Shown here: piece by piece, positions 1 to 6,716 of the stretch
Layout: every line of letters begins with the position of its first letter
Position numbering within the stretch: the first letter of the stretch is position 1
Origin: a bacterium
GTDB lineage: Bacteria; Krumholzibacteriota; Krumholzibacteriia; LZORAL124-64-63
Length of the DNA: 13,147 bases
Direction: 5' to 3'
NCBI GenBank assembly: GCA_030635025.1
Contig: DAOVZQ010000014.1
Coordinates: forward strand, 1 to 13,147
The notes under the pieces: generated by a model
Databases searched by the model: none
What the model was told of the DNA's origin: nothing
What the model saw: the letters and a program-made list of their open reading frames with translations, nothing else
Made by a program: the position numbers and the translations under genes

Positions 1-1323
1 CTTGGCCACGGCCGCGGCGAAATCCAGGTCTGCGGGCGCCGTGTAGACGGGATTGCCGCCGGCGATGACCAACGACTCGATCCGGCCGGCGTTCAGGTCG
101 TCGACCAGATCCTTCAGGGAGCCCATCTCGGGCATGTCGAAGGGCTGGTAGGTCACGGCGTGATCGGTGTTTCCCAGGGCCACGTTGAGAACCGCCACCA
201 GGGCGTGGACCTCGGGCGGTTGCCGCGTACCGGCCAGCAGCAGGCCTTCGCCGCGATTGGTCATGAGGTCGTGAGCCAGGGCGGCGACGTGTTCGGTGCC
301 GGCTTTGTGGTGACGCCACTTGGCCAGTTCAGCCGTAGCGAGGCCCGAGCCGGCGGGCAGGACCAGGCCTTCCCCCAGCACCAATTCGGCGGCCAAGGCC
401 CAGACGGCGGCGCCGATTTCGCCGGCCGCCGTCGGGAAACGATGGTCGGCCATTCCGCCTGTGACGGTAAAGCTGGGTTCGTAGCTGTAGAGCCGGTTCA
501 TGTGACCGGACTCGGGATCGCGCTTCGCGGCGAAGTCGCGGCTGTTGCTCAGGGCGGTGGGATGGTCCTGCAGCAGGTTGGCGTCGAAGTCGACGATGAT
601 CTCGGCCCGGGTCAGGTCGAGCTGGATGCGGGCCACGGTGCCGAAGGCCAGCTTGGTCCCAAGCATTTCGTTGAGACGGCATACGGGTTCCCAGGCATAG
701 ACGCGCCCCCCCTTCGCGGCGATGCGGCGCAACAGGCCATGCACCGAGGGCGAGGTAGTGGCTTCGGTCAGGATGGCCACCTTGTCCCAGCCGACACTCC
801 GGTAGTGACTGCGCGCGAATGTGGCGAAGGCCTCCCAGTCGGACTCGTTTGTCCCGGTCTCGTCCGTATGGACAACGGATCGGCTGCGATCGGGGTCGTA
901 CAGATCGAGCACGCTGGCCTGGGCAAAAGCGCTCGCCGCGCCAAGGCTTCCGGGGAAATCGGGATTGCCGTCGACCTTGATGGGCCGTCCGTCGTAGCTG
1001 GTGGCCACGATCGCGCTGGCGATCGCACCGATCTCCAGGGTCGTGGCGAAGGAGGCGGGCTCGCCGGGAACGGTTCCCTCGGCGCGCTTGACGAAAGGCA
1101 CGACTGTTTCCTCGGGCCAACGACAACCGGCCATCGAGGTCATGGCCACCGAGGCGGACATGATCTGCAGGAACCGACGACGCGACACTGAGCCGACCGG
1201 GGGTTCTACGCCATCGGGGAACTCGTTGTCCAGCTGCCGACGAAATTCATCGGTGTCGGCCAGGTCCTGGAGGCTGCGCCAGTATCCCTCTTCGCGCATG
1301 CGCCCGTTCGTGTTCTGAGACAT
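1..1323 (-). CDS. actB: ActB, Fe-S/molybdopterin-oxidoreductase-like subunit of alternative complex III (partial)
   Basis: Alternative complex III replaces bc1 as quinol oxidase; ActB is its large periplasmic subunit, with a molybdopterin-oxidoreductase fold lacking Mo cofactor and a C-terminal Fe-S ferredoxin domain. The reading frame stays open for 441 codons from ATG at 1323 and leaves the window, so the C-terminal Fe-S domain is not visible. Seen: an N-terminal YWRSLQDLADTDEF block, then a twin-arginine signal SRRRFLQIMSAS near residue 48, both typical of the 'Tat-variant MoCo/4Fe-4S' family. Further in are NTDHAVTYQPF and IAGGNPVYTAPADL, characteristic of ActB. A GGAAGGG site lies about 6 nt before the start. 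It follows actA by 21 nt on the same strand, the standard act gene order. A partial formate-dehydrogenase-like or polysulfide-reductase-like protein is the alternative, but the pentahaem neighbour makes ActB much more likely. Confidence 0.9.
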   Translation of the reverse strand, partial: MSQNTNGRMREEGYWRSLQDLADTDEFRRQLDNEFPDGVEPPVGSVSRRRFLQIMSASVAMTSMAGCRWPEETVVPFVKRAEGTVPGEPASFATTLEIGAIASAIVATSYDGRPIKVDGNPDFPGSLGAASAFAQASVLDLYDPDRSRSVVHTDETGTNESDWEAFATFARSHYRSVGWDKVAILTEATTSPSVHGLLRRIAAKGGRVYAWEPVCRLNEMLGTKLAFGTVARIQLDLTRAEIIVDFDANLLQDHPTALSNSRDFAAKRDPESGHMNRLYSYEPSFTVTGGMADHRFPTAAGEIGAAVWALAAELVLGEGLVLPAGSGLATAELAKWRHHKAGTEHVAALAHDLMTNRGEGLLLAGTRQPPEVHALVAVLNVALGNTDHAVTYQPFDMPEMGSLKDLVDDLNAGRIESLVIAGGNPVYTAPADLDFAAAVAK

Positions 1324-1344
1324 TCGCTACCCTTCCCGGCAATG

Positions 1345-2055
1345 CTAACGGTGACAGGTCGTGCAATCGGTCGACGGGTTGATCCGGTGTTCGGCGCGCA
1401 GGCGGGTGCCCAACACGACGGGGTCTTCGTCCGGGACCCAGGCCAGGTCGGTCACGAATTCCACGGGGCGCAGATTGGCTTCGGGGGCGCGGTGGCATTC
1501 CAGGCACCAGCCCATGTTCAACGGCGCGGCCTGGGCCACGACCTCCATCCGATCGACCCGGCCGTGGCAGCTGACGCAACTCACACCCGACTGGACGTGC
1601 CCGGCGTGATTGAAGTAGACAAAATCGGGCAGGTCGTGGACGGCCACCCAGGGGATCGGCGTGCCCGTATCGAAGCTCGCGCGCACCAGGGCCAGCTTGT
1701 CGCTCTGGGTCTTTATGGTCGCATGGCAGTTCATGCAGGTCGCCGTGGGGGGCAGATTGGCCCGGGCCGACGACTCGACACTCGTATGGCAATAGCGGCA
1801 ATCGATGTCGAGATCGCCGGCGTGCAAGGCGTGGCTGTACGGGACGGGCTGCTCCGGGGCGTATCCGATCGCCGAGGTCTCGGGCGAAAACAGGGCGGTG
1901 AATAAAACCACCACGTACACCAACCCTCCGAGAGCCAGAACCGCCGAGAGTTCTCTCAGCTTGTTGGTCCACTTTGGGAAGATGAATTTATTGGTGACGA
2001 GACCGGCGGGGTCTGATTCGACGACCCGATCGAGATCCTGGTTGTCGGGAGCCAA
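1345..2055 (-). CDS. actA: ActA, membrane-anchored pentahaem cytochrome c of alternative complex III
   Basis: This 236-aa protein is the multihaem electron carrier of alternative complex III, held in the membrane and facing the periplasm. It has one hydrophobic segment at about residues 33-57 and five CxxCH haem c sites: CRYCH (86-90), CMNCH (107-111), CVSCH (160-164), CLECH (184-188) and CTTCH (231-235). The last site is one residue from the C-terminus, as is usual for ActA. Extra histidines (HALH near 75-78, FNHAGH near 149-153) may supply distal haem ligands. The start is a TTG at 2055, chosen because AGGGGGAG lies about 6 nt upstream and no Met precedes the membrane segment. It is the first gene of the act operon, with actB 21 nt downstream. 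A generic NapC/NrfH- or class III-type cytochrome is the alternative, but length, haem spacing and neighbour favour ActA. Confidence 0.92.
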   Translation of the reverse strand: MAPDNQDLDRVVESDPAGLVTNKFIFPKWTNKLRELSAVLALGGLVYVVVLFTALFSPETSAIGYAPEQPVPYSHALHAGDLDIDCRYCHTSVESSARANLPPTATCMNCHATIKTQSDKLALVRASFDTGTPIPWVAVHDLPDFVYFNHAGHVQSGVSCVSCHGRVDRMEVVAQAAPLNMGWCLECHRAPEANLRPVEFVTDLAWVPDEDPVVLGTRLRAEHRINPSTDCTTCHR

Positions 2056-2150
2056 GCGACTCTCCCCCTATGAGCTATTTGACATGGAAACCCCTTCGGC
2101 TCCCTGGGCGGGGAGTCAAAACGGTCAATCGGTTTATTTATCGACGGCAC

Positions 2151-2179
2151 AGTATAGATCTCTACCCGCGAGGATACAA
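2151..2179 (-). promoter_or_regulatory. Candidate sigma70-type promoter of the act operon
   Basis: On the minus strand a TTGTAT -35 (plus coordinates 2174-2179) is followed after exactly 17 nt by TATACT (2151-2156), five of six matches to TATAAT. It sits in the 185-nt gap between the GNAT gene and actA, an AT-rich patch in otherwise GC-rich DNA. It would give a leader of roughly 90 nt before the TTG start. The -35 matches only at TTG, so the assignment rests mostly on the -10, the spacing and the location. Confidence 0.45.
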
Positions 2180-2240
2180 TTCAAAAATGGAGTTATCTGG
2201 TTGCTTTCCCAAAACCGGCCGGACATGGGCTATACCGCGC

Positions 2241-2801
2241 CTATTCGGCACCCTGCTCTCTGGCCCATTCATCCTTGAGAATGGCGAAAAGCATTTCGTC
2301 CGTCCATTCTCCGCGCTGCCAATAGCTCGATCGCAAGTGCCCCTCGTTGCGAAAACCCAGGCGGTTGAGCACACCGATCGCCGGCAGATTACGCGGGTCG
2401 GTGCCGGCCACTACGCGGCGCACGTCCAACTCGTCGAATAAATAGTCGAGCATCAGGTGGGTTGCTGCGGTGGCGTATCCGCGACGACGATGGTCCGGAT
2501 GCAGGGCGATGCCCAGTTCGGGGCTCTTGTGTACGTCAGCCGGGAAATTGACACCACAATCCCCCACCATCTCGCCGTCTTCGAGTCGGCAAATGATGAA
2601 CTGAAACCACGAATCAGGTGTGGCCGGCACGAGATCAGCCTGTTTCCGGGCCAGGTCATGGGCTTCGTCCACGGACTCGGGCAGCCAGTCCTGGTGGCGG
2701 GAGACCTCGGGTAGACTGCGATAGGCGTACAAGGGCTCGGCATCTTCGGGACGCATGCGTCGCAGGGTGATCAGGCGGCTTTTCAATTCCAGGTCGCTCA
2801 T
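2241..2801 (-). CDS. GNAT-family N-acetyltransferase, RimJ/RimL type
   Basis: A 186-aa cytosolic acetyltransferase that should move acetyl from acetyl-CoA to an amine, either a protein N-terminus or a small molecule. The N-terminus has the RimJ/RimL-like LITLRRMRPEDAEPLY. The acetyl-CoA-binding motif A is at about 97-112 (LGIALHPDHRRRGYAT, an RxxGxA pyrophosphate loop). The conserved C-terminal segment AIGVLNRLGFRNEG is at about 141-154. The length is typical of the family. ATG at 2801 is preceded by a strong AAGGAGG. It lies 30 nt downstream of tyrA on the same strand, so co-transcription is likely, but a metabolic link to tyrosine synthesis is not implied by sequence. The substrate cannot be told; these enzymes are often named ribosomal-protein-alanine acetyltransferases without proof. 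Confidence 0.88.
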   Translation of the reverse strand: MSDLELKSRLITLRRMRPEDAEPLYAYRSLPEVSRHQDWLPESVDEAHDLARKQADLVPATPDSWFQFIICRLEDGEMVGDCGVNFPADVHKSPELGIALHPDHRRRGYATAATHLMLDYLFDELDVRRVVAGTDPRNLPAIGVLNRLGFRNEGHLRSSYWQRGEWTDEMLFAILKDEWAREQGAE

Positions 2802-2831
2802 GACTTCCTCCTTGGTATCGAGATATCGGCT

Positions 2832-4022
2832 CTACGCGTCCCCGTGCCGGCCGGTTGCATCGGCGCCGTGGTCGGTCGGCATGTCTATCCTGTCGCGCGC
2901 CTGGTCGAGCAGGGCGTCGCTCTCGGTCAGGAAAGTCTCGGCCAGGGGACCGAGCCAGGCTTTGACCCGCGCGAAACCGTCCATGAAGACCGTGCGGTCG
3001 TCGTTCTCGTAGGCCTCCAACAATTCACCGAACAGTCGGTGGTAACTCCGCGCCAACTCGCGGCCTTCAGGCGAGCCGTAGATGATGTCGGCGTAGAGAT
3101 CCGGCTCCTGCGCGAACAGCCGTCCCACCATGCCCAACTCCAGGCGGTAGATGGGCGAGCTCAAGGAGAGGATCTCGTCCAAATCGGTTTCCTCCCCCAT
3201 CAGATGCATGCCGTAGACGAAGGTGGCGAAGTGGCGCTGGGCCTGGATCGCGCCCATCAAACGGTCGTGGTTCGACGGGTCGACCGTGACCAGAGACGCC
3301 CCCCAGATCCGCAACTGGTCCAACAGCCATCGACAGCCCTCAGCATCGCGGCCGGGACAATGAACGACCACCTGTTTGGCCAGCGAAGGGACGCCGTGAC
3401 CGAACATGGGGTGCAGACCTACAACCGGGCCGTCGTGGACTTCAAGCATACCGGCCAGCGGGGCAGCCTTGACACTTGTAATGTCGGCCAGAATCGCGTC
3501 GTCCGGCAGACGCCCGCGCAGGGCCTCGATCACCTTCTGAGTATCGACGATGGGAACACCTACGAGCACCAGCCCGACGTTGTCCAGGAGATCGGTGGCC
3601 TGGCTCCAATCGTCGCGGTCGAGCACGCGCACCGGGTAGCCGGACGCTTCGAAGTACCGCGCGAACAAACACCCCATGCCGCCCGCGCCGCCGATCAACA
3701 CGACCGGCCGAGACGTTGGCGCGGCGCGCCGGAATCCACTCTGCCCCTCTTCGCGGTAGGACTCGCGCATGATGCGCCGCAGGATATCCTGCACCAACCC
3801 GGACGGGACGCCGCGCGCCTCGGCCTCGTCGGCCCGGGCGCTCAGCATGGCGGCTTCACGTTCGGGAACGTAGACGGGCAGCCCGTTGCAACGCTTGATG
3901 TCGGCGACCCGCGCGACCAGTTCGCGACGACGCGCGAGCAGGTCGATCAGTTCGCCGTCGGCGCTGTCGATCTCGGCGCGGATGCGGGCGAGTTCGCCAT
4001 CAATGTCTCGACCATCGTGCAT
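2832..4022 (-). CDS. tyrA: Bifunctional chorismate mutase / prephenate dehydrogenase (T-protein)
   Basis: This 396-aa enzyme converts chorismate to prephenate and then, with NAD+, to 4-hydroxyphenylpyruvate for tyrosine synthesis. Residues about 7-92 form an AroQ-type chorismate mutase: IRAEIDSAD, LLARRRELVARVADIK (K43) and YVPEREAAML carry the expected Arg, Lys and Glu positions. A Rossmann dehydrogenase begins at 106 with VVLIGGAGGMG (111-117), followed by DITSVK (180-185), LHPMFG with His204 equivalent to E. coli His197, NHD (251-253), IQAQRHFATF (259-268) and LSSPIYRLELGMVGRLFAQ. Domain order, length and long identical stretches match the enterobacterial TyrA closely as I recall it. ATG at 4022 has CGGGAG about 7 nt upstream. 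It diverges from acr3 across a 77-nt gap and is followed by a GNAT gene. The last 15 or so residues are a GD/H-rich tail beyond the family core. Confidence 0.95.
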   Translation of the reverse strand: MHDGRDIDGELARIRAEIDSADGELIDLLARRRELVARVADIKRCNGLPVYVPEREAAMLSARADEAEARGVPSGLVQDILRRIMRESYREEGQSGFRRAAPTSRPVVLIGGAGGMGCLFARYFEASGYPVRVLDRDDWSQATDLLDNVGLVLVGVPIVDTQKVIEALRGRLPDDAILADITSVKAAPLAGMLEVHDGPVVGLHPMFGHGVPSLAKQVVVHCPGRDAEGCRWLLDQLRIWGASLVTVDPSNHDRLMGAIQAQRHFATFVYGMHLMGEETDLDEILSLSSPIYRLELGMVGRLFAQEPDLYADIIYGSPEGRELARSYHRLFGELLEAYENDDRTVFMDGFARVKAWLGPLAETFLTESDALLDQARDRIDMPTDHGADATGRHGDA

Positions 4023-4035
4023 TTATGTCTCCCGG

Positions 4036-4063
4036 TTGCCATCCCCTATCGGGATGGTATCAT
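4036..4063 (+). promoter_or_regulatory. Candidate acr3-arsC promoter with operator-like inverted repeat
   Basis: TTGCCA at 4036-4041 (five of six to TTGACA) and TATCAT at 4058-4063 (five of six to TATAAT) are spaced by 16 nt. A perfect 7-bp inverted repeat, CCATCCC (4039-4045) and GGGATGG (4051-4057) with a 5-nt centre, fills the space between them, where a repressor would block RNA polymerase. The gap is shared with the divergent tyrA, so the same repeat also falls in the tyrA leader, where it could fold as a hairpin just upstream of the ribosome-binding site. TTGCCAT here recurs in the arsR promoter (6394-6400). Binding by ArsR is inference. Confidence 0.5.
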
Positions 4064-4099
4064 ATCGTCGTCCTGAATCCGACCCCACAAGGGAGCGAT

Positions 4100-5182
4100 A
4101 TGTCCGACACACACGAAAACACGGCCGACCCCGGCGCGCCATCGCCGCCGCGCCGCCTCTCCCTGCTGGACCGCTGGTTGACCCTGTGGATTTTTCTGGC
4201 CATGGGCGCCGGTGTGCTGATCGGCTGGGCCTGGCCGGGCTTCGGGTCCTGGATCGGCCGTTTCGACACGGGCACCACGTCGATCCCCATCGCCATCGGC
4301 TTGATCCTGATGATGTATCCCCCCCTGGCGAAAGTGCGCTACGAGCGCCTGGGGCTGGCCTTTCGCGATGTAAAGGTGCTGGTGCTTTCGCTGATCCAGA
4401 ACTGGCTGGTGGGGCCGGTCTTCATGTTCGTCCTCGCGGTGATCTTCCTGCCCGACCGGCCCGAGTATATGACGGGGCTGATCCTGATCGGCCTGGCGCG
4501 TTGCATCGCCATGGTCATCGTCTGGAACGACCTGGCCCACGGCGATCCCGAGTACTGCGCGGCGCTGGTGGCGTTCAACTCCATCTTCCAGATCCTTTTC
4601 TTTCCCGTTTACGCCTGGGTCTTCCTGAGTGTGCTGCCTCCGCTGCTTGGACTCGAGGCCGTGCAGGTCGAGATCACCATCGGCCAGATCGCGCGCAGCG
4701 TGCTGATCTACCTGGGCATCCCGTTCGCGGCCGGTTTCCTGACGCGCGTGATCCTGCGCAAGCTCAAGGGCGACACGTGGTACCACACGGTCTTCACACC
4801 GCGCATCTCGCCGGTGACCCTGATCGCACTGCTGTTCACTATCGTGGTGATGTTCTCCCTCAAGGGCGACAAGATCGTCGAGTTGCCCCTGGACGTATTG
4901 CGTGTGGCGCTACCCCTGTTGATTTACTTCCTGGCCATGTTCTTCGTCTCGTTCTACATGAGTCGGCGTGCGGGTGCGAACTACGAGAAGTCGACCTCGC
5001 TCAGCTTCACGGCGGCAAGCAACAATTTCGAACTGGCCATCGCGGTGGCCGTGGCGACGTTCGGGATTCATCACGGCGCGGCCTTTGCCGCGGTGATCGG
5101 ACCGCTGGTGGAGGTGCCGGTGCTGATTGCGCTGGTGGGTGTGGCGTTACGATTCCGCGACCGTCTGCACTGGAGGACATGA
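4100..5182 (+). CDS. acr3: ACR3-family arsenite efflux permease
   Basis: A 360-aa inner-membrane arsenite exporter of the bile/arsenite/riboflavin transporter superfamily, working as the As(III) efflux step of arsenic resistance. About ten hydrophobic segments are visible from residue 27 on. Family hallmarks: GLARCIAMVIVWNDLAHGD, whose Cys135 corresponds to the conserved metalloid-site cysteine of ACR3, then FTAASNNFELAIAVAV (303-318) with Glu311, and GPLVEVPVLIAL (334-345). Length is normal. The start at 4100 is chosen for the GGGAG 4 nt upstream; an in-frame ATG at 4025 would add 25 residues but would run through the promoter and has no better site. The N-terminal 20 residues are polar and Pro-rich. 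It heads a two-gene unit with arsC, its reductase, starting 1 nt after this stop. Confidence 0.95.
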   Translation: MSDTHENTADPGAPSPPRRLSLLDRWLTLWIFLAMGAGVLIGWAWPGFGSWIGRFDTGTTSIPIAIGLILMMYPPLAKVRYERLGLAFRDVKVLVLSLIQNWLVGPVFMFVLAVIFLPDRPEYMTGLILIGLARCIAMVIVWNDLAHGDPEYCAALVAFNSIFQILFFPVYAWVFLSVLPPLLGLEAVQVEITIGQIARSVLIYLGIPFAAGFLTRVILRKLKGDTWYHTVFTPRISPVTLIALLFTIVVMFSLKGDKIVELPLDVLRVALPLLIYFLAMFFVSFYMSRRAGANYEKSTSLSFTAASNNFELAIAVAVATFGIHHGAAFAAVIGPLVEVPVLIALVGVALRFRDRLHWRT

Positions 5183-5183
5183 G

Positions 5184-5651
5184 ATGGTCGAGATTCCCGA
5201 AGACGAGACCTGGCGCAACAAGGCGCGACTGATGCACGAGAGCGGCGCGCGGTCCTACCTTTTTCTGTGTGTGGCCAACTCGGCCCGCAGTCAGATGGCC
5301 GAGGGCATCGCACGATCGTTGGCGCCCGTAGATTTCACGATCGCCTCGGCCGGTTCAGCGCCGACGCAGGTGCGGCCGGAGGCGGTGGCGGTGATGGCCG
5401 AAATGGATATTGATTTGAGAGGACATAGCTCATCGTCTGTGCGAAGTGTGAATCCGGCTGGGGTGGATGTCGTGGTGACGCTTTGTGCCAATGAGGTTTG
5501 TCCGGCCTTTCCAGGTGATGTCCTGCGTGTTCATTGGGGGCTGCCGGACCCTGCTGCGGTCAGTGGAGACGAGGAGACTCGGCTGGAGGCTTTCCGACAT
5601 GTGCGCAACGAGTTGAGACGAAGACTGGCTGCGGTTTTTCCCCGTCGATAG
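5184..5651 (+). CDS. arsC: Arsenate reductase, low-molecular-weight protein tyrosine phosphatase type
   Basis: This 155-aa cytosolic enzyme reduces As(V) to As(III), which ACR3 exports. The phosphatase-type P-loop is C29-VANSA-R35 followed by SQMAEG, typical of thioredoxin- or mycothiol-linked arsenate reductases. A second cysteine pair, LCANEVCP (Cys101 and Cys106), would pass the disulfide on to the reductant, and D122-P123 in WGLPDPA is the general-acid motif. The pair is five residues apart, not seven as in the Staphylococcus pI258 enzyme, so this is a related subtype. ATG at 5184 follows GGAGG by 7 nt and is 1 nt past the acr3 stop; a longer in-frame start at 5127 lies inside acr3 and is disfavoured. 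From about 5400 on, codon use changes (TTG, AGA, AGT, TCT and T-ending codons) and GC falls to roughly 56% by hand count over 5401-5640. Confidence 0.92.
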   Translation: MVEIPEDETWRNKARLMHESGARSYLFLCVANSARSQMAEGIARSLAPVDFTIASAGSAPTQVRPEAVAVMAEMDIDLRGHSSSSVRSVNPAGVDVVVTLCANEVCPAFPGDVLRVHWGLPDPAAVSGDEETRLEAFRHVRNELRRRLAAVFPRR

Positions 5652-5731
5652 CCCGCTTTTCAACAAATATGCTATGCTCTCCTCCCCGCCAGAGTCCTAA
5701 TCAATGCCCCCTCTACCCCGGGAGGAGACCC

Positions 5732-6337
5732 ATGCGCATTCGATATTGCAGTCTGTCCCTGCTGATCCTGTCCGTCGTCGTCTTCACGGTGCCGGTGTAC
5801 GCCTACGAAATCCTGTTGGACATCGACACCGATGCCGACCCCACGACCATCAACGACATCACCTACGACACCAGCGCGGTGGTCAAACTGATCCTGAAGC
5901 CCGACTTTCCGGGCGAGATGATCGGCCGGGTGGAATTCGGGTTGGGGGGATCGTGCCGGGAATGCGATCATGTCCACTTCTACGGGACTGACCACGACCT
6001 GATCAACTGGGTCGACCTGCTCTGGGTACAGGCCGCCGCCTTCGACAGCGGCTGGGACTACGCGACGTACCTGGGATGCGCCGGCAACCCCACCTACCAC
6101 CTGGTGCTGTGGTTCGAACCGGTGGGCGGTGGCTCGATCAGCATGGAGCAATCCATCTTCCTGGCCGAGTTCAATGCCTGGGTGGCCGACCCGGTCCCCG
6201 CTGGGTGTGCGCAACCACCGAGCAACTTGGCGACCATCTACGAGTACCAGTCGTTCTGGAACTACGTTCAACTCGGCGGGCCGGCGATAAGCAACGAGGA
6301 CCAGACCTGGAGCGGGCTCAAGACCCTGTATCGGTGA
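5732..6337 (+). CDS. Small secreted protein of unknown function
   Basis: I do not recognise this 201-aa protein. ATG at 5732 follows GGAGGAG by 4 nt. Residues 1-24 are a Sec signal peptide (basic start, hydrophobic core, VYA cleavage site before YEILL). The mature part is acidic, rich in aromatic residues and looks mainly beta. It holds four cysteines: C75 and C78 in SCRECDHVHFYG with His80 and His82, then C116 and C159, enough for two disulfides or a metal site. The chain ends in EDQTWSGLKTLYR. I have the impression that similar WG-x-K-x-LYR tails occur on exported proteins of some candidate phyla, but could not check. It lies between the acr3-arsC unit and the arsR operon, 80 nt after arsC and 85 nt before arsR, with no clear promoter of its own. 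A role in arsenic handling is only suggested by position. Confidence 0.75.
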   Translation: MRIRYCSLSLLILSVVVFTVPVYAYEILLDIDTDADPTTINDITYDTSAVVKLILKPDFPGEMIGRVEFGLGGSCRECDHVHFYGTDHDLINWVDLLWVQAAAFDSGWDYATYLGCAGNPTYHLVLWFEPVGGGSISMEQSIFLAEFNAWVADPVPAGCAQPPSNLATIYEYQSFWNYVQLGGPAISNEDQTWSGLKTLYR

Positions 6338-6376
6338 GCCCGATTCGCATTTCAACGGTTATGATCAAGACACTTC

Positions 6377-6405
6377 TTGGCGTTATGGCCATATTGCCAT
6401 ATACT
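6377..6405 (+). promoter_or_regulatory. arsR promoter with embedded ArsR-operator candidate
   Basis: TTGGCG (6377-6382) and TATACT (6400-6405, five of six to TATAAT) are spaced by exactly 17 nt. Between and touching them is TATGGC (6384-6389), a 6-nt centre, then GCCATA (6396-6401), a perfect inverted repeat. Read another way, GCCATAT occurs twice in direct orientation at 6388-6394 and 6396-6402. Such a repeat over the spacer and -10 is where an ArsR/SmtB dimer represses its own operon. GAGGTGA at 6413-6419 is the ribosome-binding site for arsR, close to the predicted transcription start. Confidence 0.65.
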
Positions 6406-6422
6406 AGTCCGAGAGGTGAATC

Positions 6423-6716
6423 ATGCTCGACCGTAAAGCCATCCAGAAACAAGCCGGTGTCCTGAAAGCCCTGGGACACGAATCGCGCCTGCTCATCGTG
6501 CACCGTCTCGGTGAAGGCGACTGCAGCGCCGGGGATCTGACCGACCTGGTCGGCTCCGACCAATCCACCGTCTCGAAACATCTGGCGGTTCTGCGACTGC
6601 ACGGCATCGTCACCGATCGGCGAGACGGGAACCGCGTGGTCTACTCCCTGCGCACACCCTGCGTCCTCGACTTCTTCGCCTGCACCAGCCGCGTCATCTC
6701 GGAGCTGCACTCATGA
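6423..6716 (+). CDS. arsR: ArsR/SmtB-family metalloregulator
   Basis: A 97-aa winged-helix repressor that should leave DNA on binding a thiophilic metalloid. The N-terminal helix ends in LKALGHESRLLIVHRL (14-29). The recognition helix is at DQSTVSKHLAVLRLHGIV (46-63) and the wing at DRRDGNRVVYSL (65-76). Cysteines that could form the inducer site are Cys34 (GDCSAGDL, where E. coli ArsR has ELCVCDL), Cys80 and Cys87 in TPCVLDFFACTSRV. A C-terminal Cys pair seven residues apart suggests a trivalent arsenical or related soft metal. It is the first gene of the operon, behind a promoter with an inverted repeat, and its stop overlaps the permease start by 4 nt (ATGA), so permease translation is coupled to the sensor. 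Inducer identity is inferred from family and context. Confidence 0.92.
   Translation: MLDRKAIQKQAGVLKALGHESRLLIVHRLGEGDCSAGDLTDLVGSDQSTVSKHLAVLRLHGIVTDRRDGNRVVYSLRTPCVLDFFACTSRVISELHS

Noticed and set aside
160..1191. Long plus-strand open frame opposite actB
   Set aside because: High-GC antisense shadow; low-complexity G/H/Q-rich translation with no family features, while the opposite strand encodes a clear ActB.
1..1323. ActB as a catalytic molybdenum enzyme
   Set aside because: The Tat leader, YWRSL block and pentahaem neighbour fit the alternative complex III subunit, which is known to lack the cofactor.
2844..4076. Plus-strand 410-codon open frame opposite tyrA
   Set aside because: Antisense of a strongly conserved gene; translation is Q/H/G-rich and has no recognisable domain or ribosome-binding site.
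4025..4099. Longer N-terminus for the ACR3 permease
   Set aside because: The extension would pass through the -35, palindrome and -10; ATG at 4100 has its own GGGAG and gives a normal length.
5668..5678. Tandem TATGCT as a promoter for the secreted-protein gene
   Set aside because: TATGCTATGCT resembles a -10, but no -35 lies at 16-18 nt; read-through from acr3-arsC is as likely.
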